From: Thamnaconus septentrionalis
Taxonomy: Eukaryota; Chordata; Actinopteri; Tetraodontiformes; Monacanthidae
Direction of reading: 5' to 3'
Assembly (NCBI GenBank): GCA_009823395.1
Contig: CM020512.1
Location: forward strand, 2,725,905-2,789,904
Length of the DNA stretch: 64,000 nt
Numbering within the stretch: the stretch's first letter is position 1; the number at the start of each line of letters is the position of its first letter. Positions 10,742 to 22,578 of this stretch are shown one piece after another. The notes under the pieces are model-generated. The model did not search any database. It had not been told where the DNA came from and was given only the letters and a program-made list of their open reading frames with translations. Both the position numbers and the translations under genes were made by a program.

Positions 10742-13674
10742 TTAACGAGGATGTTCTTCACTTTCATACTCATAACAGAGATTGTTGACATTTTCGATGG
10801 CATTGTCAAAGTCTTCCTCTTGCATCCCCTCTTTTAAATACCAATTGAGAAAGGCACGTGGACGATACATTGCCTCAAATTTCTGAGTAAGCTGAGTCCA
10901 GACATGCCTTAGACCAGTGGTGTTGCTCAGCATGCACAACGATCTCTCAGTATATGCCGGGTTGATACTTGGCACTTCCCATGGCATGTTGGCGATGCAC
11001 TTCTGTAAGACAAAGAATTGTTTTAGAGAAAGTGTCTCCCCAGCTGTGATTTTTACAACAAGCAACTTACAGTGAATACTTGGCCCCAATTCACAAACTG
11101 GAGGTTGTATCGCTCTCGAAGGGTGGATAACGTGCTGTGGACATTTTGGGGACCCACATTGCCTTGATACAGCAGTAAGCAAGCCAAATACCTGCTGTTC
11201 AATGGGTTTATGTTCAGGACGTGGCGTCTAGGCTCAATGCAAGAGGTTGCCAAGTCATACGCTGAATCCTGGAAATTCCCAACCATCTGGGGAGAGATGG
11301 CAGAGGCGTAGGAGGCTGCAGCAAAATGGTAACGGGGGTATGGCACCACGCAGGGCACTATTTCTTTGAAAGTAAGTTTGGGGATTCCACCAAAACGTTG
11401 GGCGGCAGTCATGGAGGAAATGATCCGACTGATCAGCCTGTTCAGGTCGTTAAAAGTGGGCGTTTGTATTCCAAGGTTTCTGCTGCACATATTGAAGACA
11501 GCCTTGTTTTCAAACAAGAACACAATGTCAGAGGACTCCATGGTGGCATGAGTAGCCAGGATTGAGTTGTAGGGGGCAGTCACTTTATGTTCATTGAGAG
11601 ATGGGAGAACTGACAGCTGCACATTGCGTCTGTTGTACGCTGCAGCAAGATGCTCCATCAGCAGGGAGGTGAAACCAGAGCCGGTGCCACCACCTAAGTT
11701 GTGAAACACCAGGAAACCCTGAAGAGATGTGCAACCCTCGGTCTGTGGGCAGAAAGAAACTTTTGTCATCTCAATGGGCATTTTTAAATGTTTTTTTTTT
11801 TTTTAACTCTGTTAATGCTACATAGTTACCCACCTGTTTGCGGATCCTGTCCAAAACCCGCTCAATGATTTGTCTGTCTTGGGGGTTGTATCCACTGGCA
11901 TAAATGTTGCCAGTATTCTGATTGCCCGTAATCATCATCTCAGGTTGAAAAATCTGCCGGTAGGTCCCAGTGCGCACCTGATCTAAGGGCATACAAAAAG
12001 AAAGAAGCAGGTATTTTTAGTTTTCTTCACCCTTCTCCTTTTCAATCGCTTGACTGGAATTAATAAATAAAAAAATAATTGAGAGTACAAGTAAAGAGGA
12101 AAAGTGATAGAAGCTATACCTGCACAGAGGGACAATCCCTTTAATGGGAGAGACAGATATCTCTCAGCAGTCTCTGGCCAATAGCAGCGTAACTGACAAT
12201 GAGTAAGCGTTGTGGAAAAATAAGGTCTTAAGTCTAGACTCAAGTAAACTAATTGTGTCTGCAGCCAGAACCCAGGATGAGACATGGTTCCAGTGTAAAG
12301 GAGCTGAATAAGTTCTCTCAATGGATTTATACAGGAATCATACATACCAATGGAGGAGGGCTCCAAGTCCACCAAGACAGATCTGGAGACATGCTGTCCA
12401 GCACTGGTCTCACTGAAGCAGACAGATGGATTTTCTTGCACGGAAGGGAGCAGCGTCCCGTCCGGCTGGATCCCATGTTCCAGGCAGAAAAGCTCCCAGC
12501 AGGCATTGCCAATCCTGACACCAGTCTGACCAACGTGGATGGAGATGTACTCCTGAAAAACAAACACACACACAAAAAAATAAACAGAACAAAAACAAAG
12601 AAAAACAAACATTATTCAACTAGATTGTGCATGGAGTTATCCTCAACACAAATCCCTAAACCTTTCCTTTTTATTTATCACTGGAATTTTAGTTTTGTTT
12701 TATTATTTTGTTATTTAAAAGCATGTGTGAATTTCTTATCCTGGCCTACTGTGAGGTTGCTATCGGACAAGCTCATCCCTCTACTTCAAAAATGGCCTCA
12801 AGATAAGAGATGCTGAGAAGAACCCGGAATGTAAGTTTTTAAAATTCCTTCCCCACCAACCATTTCGTCCTCTCCCTCCCTGATCAGGTTTCTGTGAATC
12901 GATGGCCACTGCCTCGCCGTTTCATCGAATCGAGTCTGCAGTGCGTGCAGTACCACCTTTGTGAAGTTTGCCCCCCGCCCTTAATAAAGCCTTTCAAAAA
13001 TATATCATTCAAATAAATCGATACGTCACGTTGACGTTTCTCAGTGAAACACAGCAGACCAAATACACAAAGCGGCCGCCGCGCCGCTTTCAGGCTTCTG
13101 GGATGCTTCTGAAACGCGCTCGCGCCGCGCCCGTTGTGAACTTGAACACTGACTTTAATGGCCGGGGGCTGCTGCGGAGCCGCGACCGCGCCGCGGGCGT
13201 TTTTGGTGTGGATTTGGGGTAACAGTACCTGTGACCCTGAGTTCAGGAAGAAGATTGTATGGAAAATGGGAGGATGGTTGGGTACAACACAGTCAGCGGG
13301 AGTTTTGACCGGTGTTTTACCACCAATTCACACCGATTGCGTCTGCGGTGCGCGCGCGCTGCCGCGCGGAAAACGCTCGGTAGCGGCCGTTTGCGGCCAT
13401 CCGTTGGTGGCTGTTCGTTAACGGCAGTTGCCGAGAAGCCCGTCTAAGTACGACTGGTTAACCAAACCACCTAAACTATATATCTCCAAATATATATATA
13501 TATAAAAATCGTATAAAACATAAGACAAACAGAGACGTCAATCTTTACACTTTCCTACATTTTTGGAGTTCCATCTGCACCCTCATCCTAATAGAAACAA
13601 CTAAGATGGAAACTTTTAACATAGCTTTCGAACAAATGTTTAAAAACAAACAAAAACAAAACAACACCTACCAT
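10742..13674 (-). CDS. Alpha-tubulin-like gene, copy B (intact)
   Basis: Most complete tubulin of the window. The exons on the minus strand are: ATG-only exon (13,674-13,672, donor GTAGGT), 12,552-12,348, 11,982-11,834, 11,742-11,071 and 11,002-10,742. All phases fit and no stop interrupts, giving about 429 residues. Introns after Met1, in the PSSI/D codon (about residue 76) and before [10 protein letters not shown] (about 126) sit where vertebrate alpha-tubulin introns sit. The last intron, near residue 350, is additional. Conserved features include [37 protein letters not shown], the Glu of the FKEIV segment matching catalytic Glu254, and GMQEEDF. The loop carrying Lys40 is shortened and has no SDKT. 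The protein ends EYESEEHPR with no acidic tail or terminal Tyr. It probably still binds GTP and may join microtubules of a special cell type. This is a lineage-specific paralogue, not a standard tuba gene; TUBA8-like or TUBAL3-like relatives would be the first comparison. Confidence 0.88.
12836..13460. other. GC-rich inserted segments in tubulin B intron 1
   Basis: This is unusually GC-rich, CpG-rich DNA (for example around 13,070-13,200 and 13,330-13,440) inside an AT-rich intron. It includes a SINE-like tail ('ctgtgaccctgagttcaggaa', near 13,230) and blocks of the kind seen in fish MITEs. The reading frames are open mainly because of base composition. No gene is called. Confidence 0.45.
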
Positions 13675-13802
13675 TTCTCTTTTGTCGTAGTCACAGAGAA
13701 GGATGCTGACGAGCCTCGATGGGGTCTGATCGATCGATCGACTGATAAGAGGTAGATGCTGATGTGGTGGATGATGACGAGATAAGGCTGTCTTAAATCT
13801 GT

Positions 13803-13810
13803 CTTATATA
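13803..13810 (-). promoter_or_regulatory. TATA box of tubulin copy B
   Basis: On the minus strand it reads TATATAAG, about 130 bases upstream of the ATG-only exon, which suits a short 5' UTR. Confidence 0.65.
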
Positions 13811-13974
13811 CGCAAGTGCAGCCCTCGCGCTGGGGAGTATTCCGCCGTTATTGGTGACATCACTGTCTTTTCGTGTTTTTCCTTATTCCCTTTTGACGAA
13901 CATGTATGGGACTGCCTCCCAGATCCCACCTGAGTATACGATTAATGATACATGATATAATTTTTAATAAAATT

Positions 13975-14092
13975 AGTTGATTTGTCCAGGGTGCACCCTG
14001 CCTTCGTCCTATGCCAGTAGGGATAGGCTCCAGCAGACCCCCGGAACCTTGGAATAAGTTTTGAAAATGGATGGATGGATGGATTAGTATCG
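13975..14092 (+). mobile_element. SINE 3' tail fragment
   Basis: It matches only the tail of the SINE family: 'ttgtccagggtgcaccctgc', 'ggataggctccagcagaccc' and a final ATGG run. The tRNA-like head is absent, as in a 5'-truncated insertion. Confidence 0.75.
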
Positions 14093-14297
14093 CCTATTAA
14101 TGACAATACTTCCTATTTCCTGTGCACACCACACTGTTGAACATGTCATCAACGGCCTCCACACACTCAGTTGAACTTCGTTCTAAAGAAGGTAGGGGGT
14201 CCTATATTATCTCTCAAACTAACTTTAAATGAACATGTTATATATGTAACTGGGATGGTTTTAGGACCCGGGGAGAATATATAGGTAGGGCAGAAGC

Positions 14298-14334
<37 letters not shown>

Positions 14335-14653
14335 CCCTCTACCGGTGTGCAGACACGGAAGTTCAGACACGCAGGTGAAAGGACGCCAAACATTTGTCGT
14401 GGTAAGCATTGATCGTGTTGAGAAAAAGAATATTGTTCAATGACTGCATGAAAAACGTTCATAAAAGAAAGTACATTTCCTCTATGTGCGTCCTCTCGAT
14501 TTTTCCCCCCCCGCATTTTGTCTTTATCGTTAAAAAAATAAAATAAAAAAAAAATCAGTGTGTTTTTAAGTTACCGTTAGCTAAACAGTCTGGCCCCCAT
14601 ACTAATGGGCACACTACGCGGAGAGGGCTTTGCACAGTGTTCGTGGCCTTTGC

Positions 14654-14655
<2 letters not shown>
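14093..14655. other. No gene seen; (TC)n run
   Basis: A pure TC run lies at about 14,300-14,330. Two minus-strand frames cross it and read as Arg-Glu repeats. Neither has supporting features. Confidence 0.6.
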
Positions 14656-14727
<72 letters not shown>

Positions 14728-14738
14728 TAATAATAATA

Positions 14739-14781
<43 letters not shown>
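14656..14781. repeat. (TAA)n microsatellite
   Basis: About 125 bp of TAA units with a short A-rich interruption near 14,721. It translates as poly-Asn or poly-Ile on the two strands and is not coding. Confidence 0.95.
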
Positions 14782-14783
<2 letters not shown>

Positions 14784-15031
14784 TTTCAACTAAGTGAGAT
14801 ACTCAGTGAAGCACTTAATTTTTACAACAGTGCTATTTAATCACATGGAAATATTGCAGACAAATAACACTGGCTTACAATGGTTGGTCTGCTGTTGGCT
14901 AGTGAGGTTCAAAAGATCTTGAATAGCTGGAAGAAAAGAGGTAAACTTCGGATAGAAATTAAACCAAGTAAACAAGGATAGAAATGTGAATACAGGTATT
15001 CTTGAGTATATCTTTTATTTATAACTTCTGC

Positions 15032-15560
15032 AGAGTGGGACAGTGACATGGCCTCTCTAGTCCTACTCCATCTTCTATCTCCACAACCAGCTAAAAGGAA
15101 GTGGTCAAAAAGAAAAATCAGTGTTGGAGAGGCAATAGACCACCTTGTAAAATTTCAAAATGTTTGTCAGGACAGTGTGATCTAATTCCAAATCTTTTGG
15201 ATGCATGCAACATTTTTTGAACCGATGGCTTAACATGGCGATGCTTGTGTTTGTGTGTCAGACCTGCCAGAGCCTTGAGGGTCACCTCATCACCACTGAA
15301 GGAAATCTCCAGCCAGAGTCTCCTTGCCTCAGGGACTGAAAAAGCACAGGTTTATGGCCTCTACATTGTCTTGGGTATGAAGGTTCTTCTTTGTCAGTCA
15401 TGTACATCCTTGGGCGCATTTGATGAGCTATTCAAATCCCACTTTATTTTCAGCGTGAAGTATGACGATTCCCTATCCAGACTGTACGCATTTGTACAGA
15501 GTAATCTGTACAACATTGATGTACAACGTCAACGTTGGGTATCGATCCCCATAATAACGA
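15032..15560 (+). pseudogene. Degraded fragment of a multi-copy fish protein family
   Basis: After a plausible acceptor (ctgcag, about 15,031) the frame reads EWDSDMASLVLLHLLSPQP and then AIDHLVKFQ. A second block after tgtgtcag (15,261) reads SLEGHL. A later one, in a shifted frame, reads SLGAFDELFKSHFIFSVKYD and ends near LYNIDV. This succession resembles a dispersed, uncharacterised fish family that I recall only loosely and cannot name. Stops and at least one frameshift separate the blocks, so this copy is dead. Confidence 0.45.
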
Positions 15561-16800
15561 AAAATAATAATTTGATTTAATAACAGTTATTTTTTTAGGT
15601 AGTTTCTCAAAGGTGTAGCAAAACGTGCAAATACATAAATCAAAAGTGCAAATACACTTATTTCAACAGTGCATTACTCAAGTAAAATAACTTCTTCCTC
15701 CATCTCCTCCTCAGTTGGCTTTGTGCCCCCCTCCTGATGACCAGGCAGTTTATCCTGGGCACCTGCTTCTGGGCCCTGACTGCCACCAGCTCAAAACAGC
15801 CCTGCCCACAGTTTACACGCACACAAGCTAAAACAGGAGGTGTTTGATTCTCTGCCTTCTTCCTCTTACTGCAGATTTGGTGTGCAGCACTCTTTTCACG
15901 AGGGTCAAAGCCAGTAGTAAGCTCTGTTACATGGCCCTTGTGGAATGGTGAATTCCCCAAATTAACAAGCAAGAAATAATAACCAAAAAAAAATCAGATC
16001 TGCTGCTCATCATTTGTAAATTGGAAAAACTAGCTACTAACATTTCTATAAAACAAGTGTTTATTTATTTAGAAACTTTTCATAATAATTTCAAGATATT
16101 AATAATAATATAATAGTAATAATAATTCATTGTCGATGTACGGTGTCACAAAGGGGGCACGTGTGATTGTAGATCTGCGTTTTCAAGCCAGACCATCGTT
16201 ATGACGACGTTATTTTCTCAGGAGTCACATGTTTCATACACTTTAACTTTTCTCTAACTTAATTATCTGCCTATGTGGGCATTGATTTACACAGTTTCAC
16301 TGTAGACCTCTTTTTTTTCTCCATCATACCCCAGCCAATTCCAGCGGTCTCGCCACTGGGGCTGGACCCAGTGACGAGACTTTCTCTGGTTGGCCGGGTA
16401 CTGGGGGTTTCAGAACCATGTCGCTGAGCTAATTAGGTACGGATGTCAGGAACTGAGAAATTCAGTGGCACCAATCAATCACCCAGCAGTGAGCACACGT
16501 TCCGCAGGAGCGAGCGAGGTGCGTTTAGGTCGCACGGAGAGCACAGCGCTGGCTGTCTCGGGATCACGTAACGTGTTTGCGGTAGTCATCGAGACGATTT
16601 CACAGAAATAATCGCAAGACACAGACCCATAAGGAATTAATGTGAAATTACATTTTTGCACTTTTTCTTTTTTTCAAGGGCATTATTTTTTACTGGCCCC
16701 ACCGGGCCCTGATGGTTTTTAAAGTATGCCCAGGCCACCGGGCCATTTCTATTGTCGACCCCAGTATTTTTTCTTTTTCAACTGCTTTACAACCAAATTG
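15561..16800. other. No supported gene; hairpin at 16,347-16,380
   Basis: A minus-strand frame at 15,658-15,972 is rich in Arg and Cys but has no recognised motif or splice context. An inverted repeat lies at 16,347-16,360 and 16,367-16,380 (14 bp, one mismatch, 6-base loop). Confidence 0.45.
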
Positions 16801-17354
16801 TAATCGGTAATAGTTATCAGCAATGAGCCATTATTGGATGTTTACACTTTTAATATCACTAACTGTAGTTGGAAAATTATTGCTCATGTTGTTTCTCATG
16901 TTTTCTGTGTCTCTTTTAACAATCTTCTTGTCTTCCTCTGTGCATTTGCACTTAAACAATGGCCAAAGTGCGAGGTTGTTTATGTATGTCCTGTTGTGTC
17001 TCACAGTGTTCTTCGACAGGCCTTGTGACTTGCCATGTTTTGGCCTAGTAAGTGCCTTATATCTCCTTCTCTGTGGGAAGAGATTATATATCCTTGAGAG
17101 GGCTACATCCTCTTGCAGGCTTCTGTCTCTTATCTTACCTTGGCAGAGGAAGAGAAACATGCATATATATCTACTAATTAGATTCTCATGTATATTCAAT
17201 GGTATACAAACTTTGTCCATCCTTGTATGTGTTGAACATTCCAGCGCGAATGCTGTTTTCGACCACTGCTGTGTTAAATCTTCATCTGCCAGTGCTCAGA
17301 TTTAGTCTTTTTCACTCACCCTAGCTAAACTTTGTTGTTCTTCTCCGCAACAGG

Positions 17355-17372
17355 TGGTGTCAGAAGTGGGAT
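17355..17372 (+). promoter_or_regulatory. Primer-binding-site-like segment of retroelement
   Basis: An 18-base stretch beginning TGGTGTCAG lies 2 bases after the LTR-like CA end. This fits the primer-binding site of a fish LTR element. Confidence 0.55.
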
Positions 17373-17400
17373 ATGATTATTAAAATTTGAATATTTAAAA

Positions 17401-17781
17401 CGGGCGACACGGTGGCGCAGTGGTTAGCGCTGCCGCCTCACAGCAAGAAGGTCGTGGGTTCGATTCCGGGGCCCGGACCTGTGACCTTTCTGTGTGGAGT
17501 TTACATGTTCTCCCCGTGTCTGCGTGGGTTCTCTCCGGGTTCTCCGGCTTCCTCCCACACTCCAAAAACATGCATGTGAGGTCAATTGAAGACTCTAAAT
17601 TGTCCATAGGTGTGCATGTGAGTGTGAATGGTTGTCTGTCTCTATGTGGCCCTGCGATGAACTGGCGACTTGTCCAGGGTGTCACCCTGCCTTCGCCCTA
17701 AGACAGCTGGGATAGGCTCCAGCAGACCCCCGTGACCCTGAATTGGAATAAGCGGGTATAGAAGATGAATGAATGAATGAA
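17401..17781 (+). mobile_element. Full-length tRNA-headed SINE with target duplication
   Basis: The head has RNA polymerase III box A (TGGCGCAGTGG, about 17,410) and box B (GGTTCGATTCC, about 17,457). A unique body and an LINE-like 3' tail ending in GAATG repeats follow. It is flanked by the 13-bp direct repeat TGAATATTTAAAA (17,388-17,400 and 17,782-17,794), which marks it as a retrotransposed insertion inside the older LTR element. Confidence 0.9.
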
Positions 17782-18452
17782 TGAATATTTAAAACAACAA
17801 TTGGAAAAGTTTGGGATTTCACGGGTGGCTTCTGGAATTGTCTGAACAGAGGTTGGTCACGCTGGATATTAAGGAAGACAATCTAGTCTCCAGCGAGACT
17901 TGTCATATGAAGCGGAGGGCTTATTCTGCGTTCTGGTTGTTGCTTTTGGAATCCTACTACTACTGCGAAAGAAAAGAAAAGACTCCAGCAATTGGTGAGT
18001 GGAAAATTGCATTTTACATTTTCACATGTAAAGGCATTCCGTCCTTGTTTTCCTGTTTTATAGGTTTTTATCTGCCAAAATAGGTTGTGATTTGCCAGAG
18101 CTATTTATTATTATTTTTTTTAATTTTGTCATAGGTTTTTGTGTGTGAAGATAAAAGTGCGCATGGGTAAGTTTGAGACGTCCAACATCAGTGCATATGT
18201 GATATCTGTAAGGGAGGAAACAGCAGCAGCAGGAGTTCTCACACAGCGACCAAGAAGGTAAAAGGGGCAAAGAAAGAGGTAAGAGGAAGAGGACACTGAA
18301 TAACCGGGTCACAACAGGCACTGATAGAGCAGCAGGTACATTGAATACAACATAGTATGGGTGTTCATTGTGAGACAAGTGCAGATGAATGCACTGATGA
18401 AGAAGCTGTTCTTTCAGCATCAACGGTGCAGGTGGGTGGAACTGGAACCCAA

Positions 18453-18479
18453 GGGTTAGGGTTAGGGTTAGGGTTAGGG
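18453..18479 (+). repeat. Interstitial telomere-like repeat (TTAGGG)n
   Basis: About four and a half tandem GGGTTA units inside the gag-like region of the degraded retroelement. Confidence 0.9.
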
Positions 18480-21430
18480 CAGCTCCCTCCTGCTACCCAT
18501 GGTGGTAAAGAATTTGCAATTTGCAAAATAATTTCTACTATTTTGTCTGACTCGCATGCCTACCTTTTCTGAGATAAAAGCCCTGCTGAGCAGACGCCTC
18601 ACACCCAGCCAGTTTGTGAAACTAAGGACAAAGACCGAAAGCAACCTGAAACTGAGAGAAGCTGACTGGGACCATGCAGGCAGCCAAGCCTACAGAGCAG
18701 CCACAACTGACGTGTGCAACGCCATGAGGGAAGCTGTCCTGAGGATAAAAAGAGCAGTGTTCTGAGGCTGGAAAACTACCCGACAACTCCAACTGCGACC
18801 CCCTATGAAGACCGTCTAAAGAATTACTTAATCAAAGGACTCTTGCCACATGTAAGGAAGGCAACGATGACAACATACACGCTTCCAGACTGAGCCTGCC
18901 CCCGTGAAGTTTCCCATCATGCCCAACTCACCTTCAACTGCCAACTCGCGGCAGCACACAAGAGGGCAGCAAAGACAGAGGAGGAACAACAACAACACCA
19001 ACACCACACCCTATCGCTGTACACTGGCGCACACTGATAAATAAGTTGTGTGGTCGAGGGCGAGGCAGGGTTCTAGGACGGCGTGATGGATCCTTCCTCT
19101 GTGGAGCCACTGACCAAACACACATGGAACACAGGCCTAGGTTTGCGCCAGACTGAACATGGTAGAGGTAACACAGACCACATGACACACAATTATGGAC
19201 AAGCTCTTGCCAGACAGAGCCTACAAGAACACGGCTACAACAGTTCTACTGAGCGTGGTTACACTAACTTTTCAAAAGTTAGTTAAGTTAGTCAGTGTAA
19301 CCACTAATGTGATTACACTGAGTAACTTAAGCAGCTGTAATTGCATCCAGAGATGTGGGTTATTCTCCATTAACCCCTTGTTCTACGTGCAGTCTCTCAC
19401 CTCCTTTTGGAGCAGAAAACTACTACTTGTCCGCAGCTCACCAGTTGTGTTCTGCCACCACCACACTTCTTGAAATGCCAAACATTCCAAACAGTGTGAA
19501 ATGCTGTACAATTCTTAACCCTGATACCCTTCTTCCTACAGCTGCACATGGAGAAGTTACTGCTGTGAACCAAATGTGCTCTCCCCATTGTTGATCTCAC
19601 TGACTCTCCTCTGACTAATCCTATGTTGTTGTTTTTTTTTTTATAGATGGTTCTGCGTTACGGAATCCAGACACGGGATGAACTGTGTAGGATTTGCTGT
19701 GTGTTCATCCTATGACACTCTGGTAAGTTCATCTCTTCTGTTCCATCTCTCTGATCAAGCAGCAGAGCTTTTTTGCTCTTACTGAAGCCTGCAAGTTAGC
19801 AGCAGGGAGAACTGTGAGTTTACTCTGACTCTTGCTATGCCTTTGGTGTTGTGCATGATTTTGGGATGTTGCGGAACCAACGTTGGGTTTCTAGCTTCCT
19901 TGTGTTCCCACATCTGTAACTCTTCTTTTGTTGTCATGTGTTAAAAGGGGGGGATGACAAAGATGGCAACAGATAAATTGTTCACAAAAGGATTTAAACC
20001 ATTCGCTGAGCAACACTGCAAACAATGTTTGATTTGTGCATCATGCAATGGGGGGAAAACCCATTTTGACACACCCAGCAGCTCACCAGCCACCACAGCG
20101 ACCATTTGAACATCTCATGATTAATTTCATTGAATTGACACCTGCTGAAGTGAAAAAGTATTGTCTTGTGATGGTGGATATGTGGGCAAAATGGGTTGAA
20201 GCCATCCCTGCTAAAAAAAAAAAAAAAAAAAAGGCTACAGCCTTAGTGGTTGCTAAGGGGTTGGTGGAGAAAATAATTCCATAAAAAATTAGCAGTGATA
20301 ATGGGTCTCACTTTGTCAATGCTGCAATCCCAACAGATGACTAAATTATTTGGCCTTGAGCTGAAGCAGCACTGTGCCTACTTTGGTGGAAAAATTATTG
20401 TTGAATCATGTGATTTGTGACAACTGAACTTTTAGGGACATTTCCTGGGGATGAGCAAGCATTCAGTATATGCAGCCTCTCATGCAAGCCTTAAACACCA
20501 AGGCTAGGGCAGGTTAATTTTGCACACTTGAACGATAATAAGGAGGTCCAGGCGTGCTTGTGTGGTTTTCACTGTTTATTTTTTCTCCCAACATCTGCAA
20601 CATAACGCACACACCGGCATAAACTCAGCATTCGCTCTGTGACAGGCGATCAGTAGCTTGAGTAGCGTGTAAATCCTGGACTCTAACTAAAATATACGTT
20701 CGCTACTCATTCACACTGACTCACTCACTCACACTTGACTATCCGTTTTCTCAGGCACCCTTTAGCTCAGTATGTAGGCAAAGTGATAGAAAATACAAAC
20801 AAATACCACAAGTTATACAGTACTCCATGTAGTTTATCACTTCTGCTCACCTGCAACATAACGCACACACCGGAATTAGCTCAGCATTCGCTCTGTGATA
20901 GGCTATTGGTAGCTTGAGTAGCATCAGGACCCCCCCTCCAAGCTATAGGTGTGCCACAGGTGCCTGTGTGCAATATACAAATAAACAATTCTGCACCAAA
21001 GCCTACTCTCTACTCTACTATTGCCAGTGAAACGAAAATATTACAATAATTGAAAATAATAATGAAATAAAAACAAATCAACTGAAATCAAAAAGTATTG
21101 TCCATAACAAAACTATAATGGAAAACCTCTGCGCTGGCAGCGGAGCTCATTGCTCTCACGGAAGCTTGCAGGTTTGCAGCAGGCCAATCTGTGACCGTCT
21201 ACACTGCCTCTCGCTATGCTTTTGGAGTGGTTCATGATTTTGCGAAGAGGATTTCTCACCTCCTCTGACTCCCGCATCTGTAACTCTTCTCAGGTTGCAG
21301 CGCTGCTTGAAGCTATTCTGCTTCCTTCTGCGATCGCTGTGTGTGAATGCTCCACACAGGGGGGAGTGATTCTGTGTATAGGGCCGATGTTGGAGCTTAG
21401 ACCGCGGCTACACTCCCGCCCGCCTGACTT

Positions 21431-22454
21431 GCAACCATTGTGTAACGGGCACACAGAATGTGCAGGTTATTAGGATCAGAGTCTAGGTTCAGGTGAGTGA
21501 TTGTTGATATTACGATTGGTAATAACATACCAGAGACCAGTGAATAAGTTTAAATGCCGGCTTATTTATGTAGAAATTTATAGAAAACAACAGAAAAAAA
21601 AATGCACTGGTACCAATTATTAACAAACAACACACACAAAACAGATGATTCAGTGATGTCTCAATGTTTACTTATTCCTATTTATCTAAATAAGGTTTAA
21701 TCCAACCTAATTGAGTTGAAATGTATTTTTTGTATTTATATTTCTGTTGGGTGTTAAGTTTTTCCTAGTATATAATTTGGTTAGTACTTTAAGTTCTAAT
21801 TTGATCTCGATTAGGCCTAGTTATGTATTTAGTTCTATCTCTCTATTTCCTCTTTAGTTTATCTAAGCAATTATTTTGATTTGATTTACCCGACCTCGCA
21901 TTTAAACACCACCTTGGTATATAATGTAGAAAATCAGAAAGAATAACATAACAGTTCAACAAAATATCACAGAAAATCAAATCCAGATCCCACAGCTCAA
22001 TCAGTTTTGCAGTTCGATGTTTTACCAGTTCCTTGACTGAGTTCCTTTCTTTAATAAAGTTCACTGTGTTGCTGCAAAAACCGGTCAGTTTTGTCCGACC
22101 ACGATCCCAGAACTCGAACCAATATCTCTGAACAAAATGTCACTCCAAAATACGAAAAAGAACAATGCAAAACTCTCAAAAACACTTTTACTCCTCGTTT
22201 ATTTTCACAGCTCTCAACTCGACTTCTCTGTCTACCGTCCCTGGTCCTCCGCTCGCTTCCCAATCAATCACCCTCTGTCCAGCAAGCGGCGCTACCTGCT
22301 CTGCTGTTACCACTATGGCAATTAAAGGAACAGTACATACATAAAAAAAAAAAAAAATTTGAAAATTAACTACTTTAAGATATTTTTGTTTTTTTATTCA
22401 TTTGTTTATTTCTCGTATTAATCTAAACCAATTTCACTTATTATATTCATCTAG
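21431..22454. other. No gene seen
   Basis: AT-rich DNA with scattered frames. The frames near 21,843-22,369 overlap on both strands and have no family features or consistent splice sites. Confidence 0.5.
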
Positions 22455-22578
22455 GCCCTGCGATGAACTGGCGACTTGTCCAGGGTGTCACCCTGCCTTC
22501 GCCCTAAGACAGCTGGGATAGGCTCCAGCAGACCCCCGTGACCCTGAATTGGAATAAGCGGGTATAGAAGATGAATGA
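22455..22578 (+). mobile_element. SINE 3' tail at duplication boundary
   Basis: Only the last third of the SINE is present ('gatgaactggcgacttgtcc' to the GAATG tail). It directly abuts the left end of the right-hand segmental duplication copy at 22,579. Confidence 0.8.

Larger units (their letters stand above)
17340..21430 (+). mobile_element. Degraded LTR retroelement (gag, RNase H, integrase remnants)
   Basis: An LTR-like end ...CAACA at 17,352 is followed by a primer-binding-site-like segment at 17,355-17,372 (TGGTGTCAGAAGTGGGAT, as used by elements primed from a tRNA-Leu-like tRNA). Broken coding pieces follow in order: a gag/capsid-like block (18,556-18,765), a further gag-like region to about 19,290, an RNase H-like block (about 19,646-19,960, DGSALRNP, AAELF) and an integrase-core-like block (20,036-20,340, PFEHLMINFIEL, DMWAKWVEA). 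A second RNase H-like piece (about 21,125-21,345) shows a duplication or a second insertion. Stops, frameshifts and an A-run expansion (about 20,212-20,232) disable every piece. The domain style suggests an endogenous-retrovirus or ERV-like element. No 3' LTR was delimited. Confidence 0.7.

Noticed and set aside
17405..17475. tRNA-like sequence with box A and box B
   Set aside because: It is the head of a SINE with a LINE-like tail and target duplications, not a tRNA gene.
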